Positions 1 through 14,959 are shown, counted from the first letter of the stretch. The stretch is DNA of 64,000 nucleotides from Erpobdella octoculata (GCA_963978895.1 OZ022242.1:22632629-22696628); one strand, 5' to 3'. Translations and numbers: made by a program. The notes: generated from the letters alone by a model not told the origin.

Positions 1-341
1 GTGTTTTTAGAAAAACTTTGTTTTTTGCTTCACTTGTTACGAACTTTAATTCATGCTACAATCTCTGTTTGAGTATCTGTTTATGTGTGTGTGTGTCTTT
101 CTCTGTACGCAAATCTTGCAAGTAAAATTTAATCAGCTTTTTGACTAGCTAGGAAGTTCAAAGTTTCATCATAGCTTTATATTGGATGACAATACATGAT
201 TCAATTAAAATAAACTTAATTTGAACATCTTTCGTATTTCTAAATTGAGTGTATTTGAAACCAAAGTGTGTGTTGAAAACTTCGTTTTTCCTTTACTTGT
301 TTTTATCACATTCAACATAATCTAAAATAAACAACCATTAC

Positions 342-3556
<3,215 letters not shown>

Positions 3557-3599
3557 TGTAATTTTTTTTTCAAAAGGTAATTTAATTATGATAAAAAAA

Positions 3600-5360
3600 T
3601 TATCAATTCACTCGCTATTTATGGTTTGTGTTTATCTCTTCGTATCACAAATGTTTTGATAAATGTGTGCATTTCAACACCTGCCTGCTTTCGTGGACAT
3701 AGAAAAAGTTTTAATTGCGATGGGAATTTAAACATATTTTGCAAATGAGACGATAAATTTGAGATAATAATAGACAAGATGTTACAATATTTCAAATTTG
3801 GAAGCAAAGTAACATACAACTGAAATTATATGTTTGACTTGAAAGTGTAAATAAATTACAAAAATTTTAAATTGAAACCATAAACATTTGTAATAAAATT
3901 AATCACTTTGTATGAGTTTTAATTGAAAGTTAATCATTGAGGAAGTCAAATTAAGATCTACGACAATATATGATGGTAGCATTGACGACGTCAGATTCTT
4001 TGTCACAACAAACGAGCAGCTGGCCATTCAACAAACAACCTGCGTGGCCGCAACTGCAAACTGGAGCATAGTAATTTTTTACAAATCGTAATCTCACTCT
4101 ATGGAATGCACTAACGCAACACGCAATCAACACCCACTCAGTCAATGCCTTCTGCCTAGTGCCTTCAAGGATCGCATTTCTTAGAAGTCACGTGTCCTGC
4201 GACCTCAGTCAGTATAGAGGAGCTTAATTTAGCTCCTCTTCATAAAAATATTATATTTTTTTATTCTGAGAGTTATCTAGACTTGTTAACTTATTTGTTT
4301 TCTGGGTTCAATGGATTTGTTATATTTTGATTCTGATGATAAACAAATTCATTCATAGTTTGGTATTTCCAAACTTCTGCCATTTTTTTCGTCTAGAAAC
4401 ACCTGGTTCAAATAGGCTAGGCCCTAGGGCCTATAAAACTAACCAAAAAAATTGTCTTCCCTCTAGAAAAAGCCTGCGGAGGTGCATGACATAACAAATA
4501 GGTAGTGTTAGGAAAAGTGCCCGAACCAGAGTTGTCTAAGGGTCTAATTTTCAGGACCCGACCCAACCCATGTCTTTCCTTAATTTGGTGATTTGACCCA
4601 TTACGGCCGGACCCGACCTGACCCAACCTGACCCATACCTATTAAATTTGTTTTAATTTTTCCAAATTGTTCATTTAAATGAAATTTTAATTTTACAATA
4701 GTCCAGCTTGCTGCTCCATAGGCGGATACAGAATTTTAAAAACAATGGGCGCTATGCATTTGCACAAAGGAAGTATGCTTTGTAAATTTTCACATAACCA
4801 AAATTTTTTCAGAGGCATAGCTACCGGGCACCATCTGGAAAAAGCGCCAAAGGCCTTTTGGAAGGGCGCTAAAATTTTTGGAAAAATTACCTACGACTAC
4901 CTCGTAGTTATCAGGTAGTGTTGAAAACAAAAGTGCATGAAAATTTGAAAAACTTTTGGAAAAAGTATCTGCGACCCCACCCCCGGTCATCAGCTATTTT
5001 TATTAAAACGTTTAGAGATGGGAGTTTCTGGGAGAGCATTTGTTAGATCTTGCCAACGGGCGCCAAAAAGTTCATTACGATCGGATGAATGCTATAACAA
5101 AAACCTGTTTTTACGGCTTGATTGTTTAATTTTACAGAATGAATGAATACAGAGATTTTAAGTTCTCTGATATTTGGTTGTAAAATTTAATTAATTATTT
5201 AGTAGTATCATATTAGATTAATTATGTTTGGAAATATTACTCATCTGCTTGTTTTTTTTCTGCTAGAGACCTCATTGGATTTTTGCTGAAAGCTGAAACT
5301 TCTTAGACCATAGTGAATAATTGTAATCATTTCATGATACACTTTTTCGAATAACTTATA
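3600..5360. other. Stretch without recognised gene
   Basis: AT-rich sequence. I see a short hairpin (GAGGAGCT...AGCTCCTC near 4216-4237), GGGTCGGGTC-like degenerate repeats on the minus strand at about 4550-4640, and a segment at 4690-5110 that loosely resembles the interior of the hAT elements at 52.9 and 57.1 kb. A Cys-rich 64-codon frame on the minus strand (3951-4145) has no ATG and no recognised homologue. Confidence 0.5.
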
Positions 5361-5367
5361 CTGTAAT

Positions 5368-8300
5368 ATGTCACACCATAGAAACTACTTAAGTGATTTC
5401 TTTCGATCACTACGACCCAAAGGACATACTATGCAACGTTCAACTCGGAAACAAATCTTCAAACTAAAACTGTGGCTGCCACGTCATCTGCGGCACCTCC
5501 GTGATGAAATGCCCTCCGAAATAAACCCGCCGGTTCTATCGCCATTGTCTATCAACACTATTCATCCTAAAGAAATACCAGTCATTATTAGAAATCGAGA
5601 GTCCGGGAATGGCGGCAAATCATCTCGTAACCTCCACCGTAAGCGTACATCCGTCATCAGGCCAATTCAGCTATGTGGTCCACTGGACTATGTACGACTC
5701 GGCCTGTTCAACGCCCGTTCTGTTGGCAATAAGTCAGCAAGCATCCAGGAATGGACTCTGGACAAAAACTCAATGGCATGATGATGCTTCAAGTCCTAGT
5801 TTGATTGCTTGCGCTCCACCGGGATTCCGATTATTGGAAAAGGCAAGACCACGTAAAAAAAAACTTTTGCTTTTTTCAAATCATGGAGGAGGAGTCTGTC
5901 TCATGTCTGATGACTCATTGTATGTAAGACCGCTACAACTCCAGAGCTACACGACGTTCGAGGTACTAGCTGCCTATACTTACCGCGCCGGATTCAACGC
6001 CATCGTTGTCGTCCTATACAGGTTCATGTGGTGCATCGGGTGTGTTCTTCAACGATCTAAACGACCTACTTGAGCGTCTGGCTCAGTATTCAGCGCCGCT
6101 GATAATAACTGGCAATTTTAACATCCGTGTCAATGATGTCAATAACACAGACGCTGGAAAACTATCTGACATTTTGATGAATCATGGTCTACTACAACAC
6201 GTGAAGTCAGCCACTCACCGCCAGGGAAATACGTTAGACTTGATCATCACGCGTGACGACCAGCGCGTGCACATGCTCCCGGTGGACCCGCCGGTGCTAT
6301 CCGATCATTCGCAGATAGTTGCTGATTGTGACTGACGCCAATCATCTACTTCACCACCCACATCTCATTCAGCTCGACGCTGGCGCAATTTCAATGTTGA
6401 TGCATTCATCCTAGATCTTGAAAAAACTGAGCTAGTGAACGCTCCATCGAAGACGTGGCCATAGCGTTCCGACAGTACGACTCGACGACACTCACGGATT
6501 TACTGAATAAGCGTTCACAATTGTCGACGAAAAAGCATGTTAACAAACGAATATCAGTTTGATGGTTTAACAGCGACTGTCGTGAGGCCAAAAGAGCTAC
6601 ACGCCGGCTGAAATGGAGGTATCGCAGAATGCATACTGACGTCTCCCCGGCAGCTTGGCGCGCTTAATTCAATCGTCAACGTTTATTGTTTCAATCAAAG
6701 CTCGTGTCGTTCTGGTCATCTACGGTCAATTCATGTGGCCGCAACCCTCGGGATTTATGGCGTGTAGTAAACACCCTGCTACAGCCACGCGACCAGAAAT
6801 TGTCAAAGCTGTCAGTGAGCAATTTTGCAGCGTTCTTCAACGACACGATCGCTACTATACATACGTGCATCAACCGCGTCCGCTACTCGGCCGGACATCT
6901 CGCCACGTCTTGTACCTCCTCTCAGTCGTTTCGAGGCATGTACGGTGCTGGAAATCGAGAAGTTAATCAGGACGACGCCAGCAAAGTCTTGCTCCTTGGA
7001 TCCGATTCCCTCCTGGCTGCTCAAAAAAATCATTCCACATATAGCCACAACAATCTGTTATTTATGCAATCTGTCAATGCAAACGGGTGTTTTTCCTCTC
7101 TCCCTCTAACAGACTCGAGTTCTACCACACCTCAAAAAATCAAACCTAGACCCAGACTCTGCCAGTTCTCACCGACCCATCTCCAACCTGTCATACCTGT
7201 CGAAAGTTGTTGAGAGAGTTGTCGCCAACCGTGTCATGTCTCACATGTCAACTTCGAACCATCTACCGACGCAACAATCTGCCTACCGTCCATTTCATTC
7301 TACAGAAACGGCTTTTTTGTCGTCCACAACAGTTTAGTTCGTGCCATCGATGGTGGGCGGGTTTCTGTGCTCGTGCAGCGTTTGATACAGTAGACCACTC
7401 AATACTTCTGTCTGTACTTCCAGCGATTTCTTTTTAACCGATACTGCTTTCAGCTGATTTCGGTCTTATCTGAGTGACCGTGCGCAGTCATTCGTTTATG
7501 CTGACAGTCAGACCTCCAGTTTCGCAGTTGACTGTGGTGTGCCCCAGTGATCAGTCCTGGGACCTCTGGTGTTTACAACATATACGGAGGATATCACCGA
7601 GCTACTTGCGAATTACAACATCAAATCCCATTTATACGCTGACGACACCCAGCTGTACACCGACTGCCCAATTGAAGAAATAGACGCCGTTAGAAAGCGT
7701 ATATCCGACTGCGTCGCGGAGATAATGAGCTGGTGTGCATCTCGCGGGCTAGCCTGGCCAAGTTGAGAAGCCGAGACTGCACAATACGAGCCGGATTGGA
7801 ATCGGCTAAACCGTCAGCGGTTGTGCGTGACCTGGGTGTCCGACTGGACTCTTATTTAACAATGAAACAGCACATCGCCAACGTGTCAGCTTCTTGCTTC
7901 TACCACCTACGCCGTCTTTGACAGATTCGTTGACATGTTGGAGCGGAGGTCACAGTAAAGCTAGTTCTGGCATTAGTTATCTCTAGGCTGGATTACTGTA
8001 ACTCCCTGCTGGCTGGATTACCAAAATATTCACTTGAACCGCTACAGCGTGTACAGAATACTGTTGTGCGGTTAATCTTCCAGCTCGGCGCACGTGACCA
8101 CGTTACGACGAGCATGTATCAATTACACTGGTTACCAATGAAATGGCGAATACAATTCAAGCTCTCCATAATAATGCACTCAATCTACTGAAGAAAATGT
8201 CCTCAATATTCTACTGCTGACGTCAAGTCAGTGGCGGGCAACGCCTCACGTTCCGGCCTGCGATTGGCCAACTCATCAACATTCATCATACCTCTTCTCG

Positions 8301-8400
8301 ACACAAAACTCGGTGAACGGGCCTTTAAAAGCAGACAGAACTTGAAATTCTATACGAGCAGATCACACGTTTAAGCACAAATCAACAAGTACTTGTTAAA
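5368..8400 (+). pseudogene. Decayed L2-clade non-LTR retrotransposon ORF2
   Basis: Broken reading frames follow the order of a LINE ORF2. Endonuclease pieces come first (LFNARSVGNK near 5708, then ITGNFNIR near 6110, TLDLIIT near 6235 and SDHSQI near 6302). A linker region follows, then reverse transcriptase pieces (AFDTVDHSILL near 7378, YADDTQLYTDCP near 7636, VRDLGVRLDS near 7830) and a C-terminal LHWLP-type segment near 8120. Many frameshifts and stops separate them, so it cannot encode a protein. The wording of the RT blocks (AFDTVDH, YADDTQLY) fits the L2 clade. The 3' end abuts a Penelope-like fragment at about 8400. Confidence 0.85.
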
Positions 8401-8790
8401 GAAGACTTAAAAGCATCTTTAATTGCTGAGAGTTACATTTATAGAAATAAAAAGAAGAACATTTCTTCCACAACATTTGGCTGTAGCTGCTAAAGCACTT
8501 AAAACCAACAATGAAATCGTTTTGCGGAAGGCGGACAGGTCGTCGACATACGTTATATTAGACAAAGCCGATTACTATAATAAGTTAAATACAATTCTTT
8601 CTGACGAAACCAAATTTTCAAAGATAAAAAAAGATCCGACTATCTCAATAAAAAAGGAAGCAAATAAACTCATTGCAACTCTCAACTCCGGTCTGAAAAA
8701 CAATAAAATCAAGCAAATAGTAGGTGACTACTCAGCACCTTATCTTTGCGGCAATGTTAAACTCCATAAATCAAACTGCCCAGTGCGACC
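8395..8790 (+). pseudogene. Penelope-like reverse transcriptase N-terminal fragment
   Basis: The frame from 8423 reads NEIVLRKADRSSTYVILDKADYYNKL and ends at CPVRPII near 8793. This pattern (VLRKAD+, .VILDK.DY, ...KLHK...PVRPI) is the start of the Penelope-like element RT. The frame then runs directly into a GC-rich minisatellite encoding GKRPG-type repeats, so the catalytic part is missing. No GIY-YIG domain is seen. Confidence 0.75.
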
Positions 8791-9024
8791 AATAATAAAG
8801 GGAAAGCGACCGAGAACGGGAAAACAACCGGGAGCGGGAATGCGACCGGGAGCTGGAAAACGACAGAGAGCGGGAAAGCGACCGGAAGCGGAAAAGCGAC
8901 CGGAAGCGGAAAAGCGACCGGGAACGCGACGAGAACGGGAAAGCGGAGAAGGAAACAGGAGCGATAGAGACAAACATTAGAAAAACCTCTAAAAACCCCG
9001 GGCAACCCCGGGTGCCCCCGCTAG
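8791..9024 (+). mobile_element. Helitron-like 3' end with GC-rich minisatellite
   Basis: A degenerate array of 6-bp and 12-bp units (consensus near GCGGGAAAGCGACCG) runs from about 8800 to 8960. It is followed by AAAAACCCCGGGCAACCCCGGG and then CCCCCGCTAG at 9015-9024. A GC-rich stem a few bases before CTAG and a following T fit a Helitron 3' terminus. All frames through the array are open only because of its composition. Confidence 0.6.
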
Positions 9025-9119
9025 TAGTACTAGCCTATAGTACTTTATAATAATAAATTACTTTATAATAATAGTTTGTGGGTTTACATAGATACATTTT
9101 TTCTGCAGTGGAGAATAGT

Positions 9120-9480
9120 GAAGATTAGTGGAGAAACCAAGCGGAAACGGGAACAGGAGAGCGAGCGAGTGCGAGAACTGGAAAACAAGCGGGAACGGCA
9201 ACAGGAGAGCAAGCGGGAACAAAAAAGCGACCGGGAGCGGGAAAGCAACCGGGAACGAAAGAGCAAAGCGGGAGCGGGAACGCGATTGAGAACGGGAAAG
9301 CGACTGGGAACGGGAGAGCAAGCTGGAGCGGGAAAGCAAACGGGAACGGGAAAGCGACCGTAAACATGAGAGGAAGCGGGGACGGGAAAGCGACCGGGAG
9401 CGGGAGAGCAAGCGGGGAAGGAAATTGGAGCAAGATAAAAAAACAATAGCAAAACCTTTAAAAACCATGTCCAAGTAAAA
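9120..9480 (+). repeat. GC-rich minisatellite of the same family, no clear element end
   Basis: Degenerate GAGCGGGAACGGGAAAGC-type units at about 9145-9425, flanked by AAAACCTTTAAAAACCATG instead of the usual CCCCGGGCAACG...CTAGT end. Predicted proteins of Arg/Glu or Pro/Phe repeats over this span are composition artefacts. Confidence 0.75.
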
Positions 9481-10980
9481 AGCCTTGTTACATATCAAAA
9501 AGATGGCGCTTACTATTTACACAAAGTGCAGTCATGTCCTTAGTCCTTGAGATGGGGAGAGTATAAAAAAATGCTTCTCGAATTTAAACAAATTAAAAAA
9601 TCCATCTATGAAAAGATAAGGGGAGCTTGAGCTCTTTCAAGCTCCTATGGTGGCTAGTGGCTACGCCTTTAGAAAGACATATTTATAAACTGATTTTTAA
9701 TATTCTTTTTGCCCAACAACTTTCGAGCCACATGTAAATACGAGCGGAAGTGACGTATTTTGTCAACCCGTTTTTTCAGGTACTTCATTTTACATCCGCT
9801 TTTTTTAAATTAGGAGCCTGCCGAAAATTTTTTGCATTTTGATATCTAGACGTTGAAACTTTGTATAAAAAAATAATGCTTACAATACAAACAAAGCTGA
9901 AAGCGGCTGCATGACGTTACGCTCCTTTGAATTATAGATAAAAAAAACTGATTTAAAAACTCTAATTGATTGAAATTCTAAAATAATTAAATTGAAAATA
10001 ATCTTCTGCTTCTTTTAAGTTAATTTAATTATTAAATTTTGTTAAAAATTAGAAGTTGTTTGTTGTTTGCCTGCCACCGATTTATTGGTGAGTCTCTTCA
10101 AAAGAAATACCTGGAAAAAGAAAGAAATCACATCTCTGATCAAACAATCTGACCACAGACAGGTTGAATCTTTTGGCAGGACCACCAAACTTAAGCGAGA
10201 TCATCATCAACATTTTGAATTCTTGAAACGTTGACGCTACAAATTCTCAGCTTGGTCATACTAAAGAATTGGTTCGAATTTATCAAAAATTTCAACGACA
10301 ATTTTATGTATAACATTTTATGCAGTAAATTGCTAAAGTTTTACATTTAAAAAAAGCTAATTAAAGCAGAAACTTCAAAATTATACAATCTGAAAAGTCT
10401 CAAGAACTATTTCATCTCAACGTTGATATTCTCTACTTAATATCTCTAATAAAATTAGTAATTAAACTCGAAAAACTCATGAAAATTAAAATAAAGAAAA
10501 AATGAAAAGAAGAAATTCAATGCAAATGATTTTTAACAAATAAATACAAATTAAACAATCGAAAATCGCAATTCTTCTACTGTATCTTCAACGACAATTC
10601 TGCTCCAAAGCAGACGTCATAAACGCATTCAGCAAATCAGATAGCTCAGAAGAAACCAAGTCAACCAATCAGCAAAGCCCGTACAATTCAAGCGTGTAGT
10701 AACACCGTCTTTTGATTTCAATCGCCATTATTTTTTTCAAAATTCAGTCGTGATTTTAAAAAAATCTAATTATTTAATTTACTTCTTCAATTATAATTTT
10801 ATTCTACAGGTCATTTTACTTTAATTTATGTTATAGTTTTTATTATATTTTAAGTGTGCATACATTACATTATAATTGTTCATAATTCTACAGTAGTGAT
10901 TCTCAAAATCTATTTTCCAATTCACAATTGTTTAAAAACCGTAATTATTTATTCTGTACTAAATTTAAAAATTATGTACT
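9481..10980. other. Stretch without recognised gene
   Basis: AT-rich unique-looking sequence. A 48-codon open segment at about 10090-10235 has no start and no recognised motif. I see no RNA gene or transposon end here. Confidence 0.5.
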
Positions 10981-11034
10981 TCAGTGTTTCATTTATTTCG
11001 CTTTGATTTATTTTCGGTGATTTATTTTTCAAAA

Positions 11035-12105
11035 ATGTCCAAAAATCTGAAAAAATGTAAGATATGTGAGATGTACGGAGGAGTTGACAGTTTTGCCGGA
11101 CATATATGCAAAGGTTGTGAAAGAACTGCTGTGTTGGAAAAGAATATTGAAAAGCAACAGGAAAGGATTGATATGTTGGAAGAAAAATTGGAGGAACTGA
11201 TTAGAAATAAGGAAATAGTGGAAAAAGAAGAGGTCAAGCATTATGAGGAACATAAATCACAGATTGAAGAAATGGAGGAGAGGTTGAACAGAATTAAGAT
11301 GACAGAAGAAAAGATGATACAGATTACTTCAGGGAAAAAAACTGAAGAGTGGAGCACTGTAGTTAAAAGAAATGTTGACAAAGATCTGAAGGCAATAAAT
11401 GAAAAAGTGAAAAAAGTAGAGGAATCAATTGAACGCAATATAGAAGAGAAAAAACTGAGAGAAAAAAAAATAACATTATCTTGCATCGATTGGCTGAAAA
11501 AAAAGACATGGAGCACGGTGAGAGAATAGGCAAAGACAAAAGAATGGTGTTAAGCCTATTGAATGATGTTTTGGAGGTGCCCTGCGATGAAAAGTTGGAC
11601 ATAAAAAACATCTACAGATTAGGAAAATACAAAGAAGGAGAAAAGGAAAGACCGTTACTTATAGAGTTCCGTAATGTTGCAATCAAAAACAGAGCTCTAG
11701 AGTCATTGTCCAGACTTCAAAAAGCAGAAGAAAAATTCAAGAGAATCTCAGTCACTCATGACTTGACAAGAACTGAAAGAGAACAGTGCAGAAAGCTGGT
11801 TAAACAATGCAGAGAGAAGCAGAATGAAGAAACAACGGGCTATACAGGGTAAAGGGCTTGCCGGGGGACATGAGGATAGTAAAGCTGAAAAAAAACTCTT
11901 TAGTGCAAGATTCGAGTGACAAATGAATGGAATAAATTGGAGAATGAAGTTGTGAATGCTGAGACTGTTGAAGAATTTAAAATTAAATTATGTAAATATG
12001 GTTTTTAAATGTTTAAATGTTTGATAGTGGATCTCACACACGATTATTATTAATTGTTCTGATTCACTTTAAAATAAACGTTATGTTATGTTATGTTCTG
12101 TTTAA
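11035..12105 (+). pseudogene. CR1-like LINE, internally deleted (ORF1 plus last ORF2 codons)
   Basis: ORF1 starts at the ATG at 11035. It opens with a CxxC-x13-CxxC zinc-ribbon-like motif, followed by a long Lys/Glu-rich coiled coil. It shifts frame at an A9 run near 11462-11471 and continues as LHRLAEKKD... with the RRM-like block of LINE ORF1 proteins (IYRLGKYKEGE..RPLLIEF, ISVTHDLTRTEREQCRKLV) to 11852. At about 11918-12008 the text changes to VTNEWNKLENEVVNAETVEEFK, the typical C-terminus of a CR1-type ORF2. Endonuclease and RT are missing. A short TTATG repeat near 12080-12098 looks like a LINE tail. ORF1 proteins bind RNA and act as nucleic-acid chaperones in retrotransposition. Confidence 0.75.
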
Positions 12106-12960
12106 AAAGGAATCGATTCTAACACATTCTTGTTTTTGTGTTATTGTTATTTTATATGGTCACTTTATATTAGCTCAGAAAGAAAGAGAGATGCCTGTTG
12201 CCGGAGTACCTGTAGATTTCAGCAACGTCAGCAGTGTATGATTTTTTTTATTTTCAGTTTCTCATTATGGAAGATGGAGCTAACTAGCCTTGACAATAAC
12301 AATACCGATAGGTCGCTGCTATTGCCCCGGCGGTTTGCCGGGAAAATACGTTAATGCTATTGCCACTGCGGTACGCGATCTTTGATTCGGTAATCCTGCA
12401 GTATAGCGTCCTGAACCGATTTCGATGAAAAATGGCCGGTTTTTTAACGTAAATGATATTTAAAACATAAATAAGGAAAATAAAGACTAATTACAACATG
12501 AATAACTGAAAAAAACAAAAATTATAGCACTTTAGAACATTTATAAATTACTCCCGAAGTTAACGTAGTTCCCAATGAAGATCTATTTGTCAATAGCGAT
12601 AGAAGTGAACAGTAGGAATAAAGGTAATAAAAATTAAACACATTTAAAATAAAAATAGACTATTTAGGAAAAAAAATATAAAAAATTTTGGAAGTAAAAA
12701 ATTGAAAAATATTAGTTTGCTTTAGAAGTACGAGTTGCGTAACCCGCTCCATGTCTAAAACCATTTCTTTAAATGCGGCGCTTTATGTCAAATTGCCTTA
12801 AGAAAAAATAAAAAAACATTGAAAACAATAAATTAGCAACAGAACACCAAGAAAAATTAAAATAATATCAAAGTAAAAGTACTTGGCGACTTGGCTGTCT
12901 TTGGTACGGTTTCTATCATATTTCTTGGAGCAGAAATTTTGAGTTTTAGAGGTCATGTGG
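12106..12960. other. Stretch without gene; one arm of an inverted repeat
   Basis: At 12391-12435, GGTAATCCTGCAGTATAGCG and the following ~25 bases reappear inverted at 13468-13511, about 1.1 kb away, as terminal inverted repeats would. At 12312-12340 there is a GGTCGCTGCTATTGCCCCGG segment shared with the palindrome at 14347-14560. The rest is AT-rich. Confidence 0.55.
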
Positions 12961-12964
12961 CTAG

Positions 12965-13180
12965 CAGAATCGTTTGGAGAGCGAAAGAGCGAGCGAGAAA
13001 GCGACCAGGAAAAGAAGAGCAATCGGGAGCGGGAATGCGACCGGGAGCGGGAAGGCGATCGGGAGCGGGAAAACGATCGGGAGCGGGAAAACGATCGGGA
13101 GCGAGAAAACTAGCGGGGAAGGAAACGGGAGCGAGAGAAAAATGATGGGAAAACCCCGGGCAACGCTGGATCCCCCGCTT
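12965..13180 (+). mobile_element. GC-rich minisatellite with degenerate Helitron-like end
   Basis: GAGCGGGAAAACGATCGG-type units at about 12975-13135 are followed by AAAACCCCGGGCAACGCTGG...CCCCCGCTTG. The final CTTG departs from the CTAG of the other copies but still fits the CTRR-like position only loosely. Confidence 0.5.
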
Positions 13181-13184
13181 GTCA

Positions 13185-13511
13185 TAGATAAATTTCCACT
13201 CAGCGCTCTGATTTTTTAAAATTTAAATAATTAAAAATTTATTTGTAACTTTTTAAAATTTATTTATTATTTTATTATGTTATTTTATTTGAATATTAAC
13301 TCTTCCTTGCTTTTCATTCCTTGAATTGTATTATTCCGCGTGTCAACACTGCCTTTGGATATTTTTGCTTAAAGTCGGTTTTTAGTAAGTTTTTCTGTAA
13401 AATACTTGTTCGTAATATGTTTTGATAATATTCTATGGTTATTCTATTAAACAGTTTTTTAAACCGTTTTTTCATCGAAATCGGTTCAGGACGCTATACT
13501 GCAGGATTACC
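13185..13511. repeat. Dispersed repeat, also at 16250-16530
   Basis: The segment beginning AAATTTCCACTCAGCGCTCTGA and ending near ATCGAAATCGGTTCAGGACG is a diverged relative of 16258-16525 (AGTTTCCACTCCAAGCTCTGA ... GGAAATTGGCCCAGGCTCCC). It ends in the inverted arm shared with 12391-12435. Confidence 0.55.
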
Positions 13512-13521
13512 TAATTTTTTT

Positions 13522-14236
13522 GGTAATTATGGAGAATAGCGGCAGAAATTATTTTCGGTGTTTTTAATTATTTTTATAATATAAAATTAATATAATTAGA
13601 AACAGAATTGAATTACCAATCGACTGATCCAAATAATTTATTGAAAATATAATTAAAGAAGAAGTTAATGACAGAAAACCGCCAGGTAGTAGGAAAAAAT
13701 AGGTTCATAAACAGTAAACTAACTAAAGGTGAAGCGAAATGAAATGTCAAATAAATTAGTTGTCAAATAAATTTATTGTGCGAGTTTTTATAAAACAATT
13801 TCAAAAAAATTACTTATTTTAAAAAAAAAGTATGAATTAATTTGTGTGCCTTAATTGAAAACTATCGCGTTTAACATTCTATGAAGAACAGTTCGGACTT
13901 AAATAAACTTACATTTTTTGTAAATAATGTTATTTTGACTGCGTGAATACTATTTTTTGTGTTACTTTTGTTAATAATTTTTTTTTAAGCGCTGTAAATA
14001 TTTTTTGTCTGCGCTATAAATAGTAATTTCTGTTTGACTTCGCTATTCATAGTTTTTGTTGCTGTTCTCTTGCGCAATTCGTGAGTTTTCCGAGAGAATT
14101 TTATGATCAAAAATTAATAAACTGCTTGGATCATTAAATTGGAGTTATTATTGTGATTACAAATATATAATTATTATTACGGAAAAATAATTAAAAACAC
14201 CGAAAATAATTTCTGCCGCTATTCTCCATAATTACC
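13522..14236 (+). mobile_element. Non-autonomous Merlin element (deletion derivative)
   Basis: Perfect 54-bp terminal inverted repeats (starting GGTAATTATGGAGAATAGCG) are flanked by an exact 8-bp duplication ATTTTTTT (13514-13521 and 14237-14244); 8-9 bp is the Merlin family size. The interior matches both flanks of the transposase-bearing copy at 48992-50890 closely but jumps from its 5' leader straight to the last codons of the transposase (TGCCTTAATTGAAAACTATC near 13850). It can only move with transposase supplied in trans. Confidence 0.9.
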
Positions 14237-14345
14237 ATTTTTTTACATTATATGGTATATTCAAACTCAGAATTTGTACCTTTATATAAAAATATTAATG
14301 AAATTTAAAAAAAATTATTTTGAAATTTTTATGCTACTACCTAGG

Positions 14346-14562
14346 ATAGGGTTTAGGGTTAGGGTTAGAGCTAGGGTTAGGGTTAGTAGCAATTTTACCG
14401 ATTGTGATCACGTCGAACCGCCGGGGCAATAGCAGCGACCGAGAAATATAGGTCGCTGCTATTGCCCCGGCGGTTCGACGTGATTACAGTCGGTAAAATT
14501 GCTACTAACCCTTACCCTAACCTTATCCCTAGCTCTAAACTAACCTGAACCCTAACCCTGCG
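14346..14562. repeat. Large palindrome with telomere-like outer arms
   Basis: Two arms of roughly 95-110 bp (about 14346-14440 and 14451-14561) are inverted copies around a 10-bp spacer (14441-14450). The inner arms (AGTAGCAATTTTACCG ... GCAATAGCAGCGACC) match with only two differences. The outer arms are degenerate TTAGGG repeats on one side and CCCTAA on the other. Related single-arm copies lie near 12312, 42355, 42870 and 51048. Confidence 0.9.
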
Positions 14563-14955
14563 CTTTAATTTTTAGACATTTTTATTTTTAATTTATAATT
14601 CAGAAAGTAAATACTTAAATTTTGCTTGTACTAAATTGATTAACCATGTAAATTAAATAAAATAATAAAATACTTCAAATAAAAACTAAATACATTGGAA
14701 ATCGCTTAATTGATATCAAAACATATTTTGCTTTTGAATAAAAGTAGCGGTAGCGAATAGCGCTGAAAACAGCTAAAAAATTTAACGGTGCTACCATCAG
14801 CGATCTTGTCAGCCAATAGTAGCGCCGCTACAGTAGCGGTAGAGCGGCGCTACCGCTCTTAACAACCCTCTGTATACTATGCTATACACTGTATAGCAGC
14901 CTGTGTCAATTTTGATAGGAATTAATTAACTTTTATTTTAACATAAAGGACATAG
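14563..14955. other. Stretch without gene
   Basis: AT-rich. A short compositional repeat of TAGCG and GCGCTACCG (about 14750-14850) may be an end of an unrecognised DNA element. Nothing else seen. Confidence 0.4.
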
Positions 14956-14959
14956 ATAA

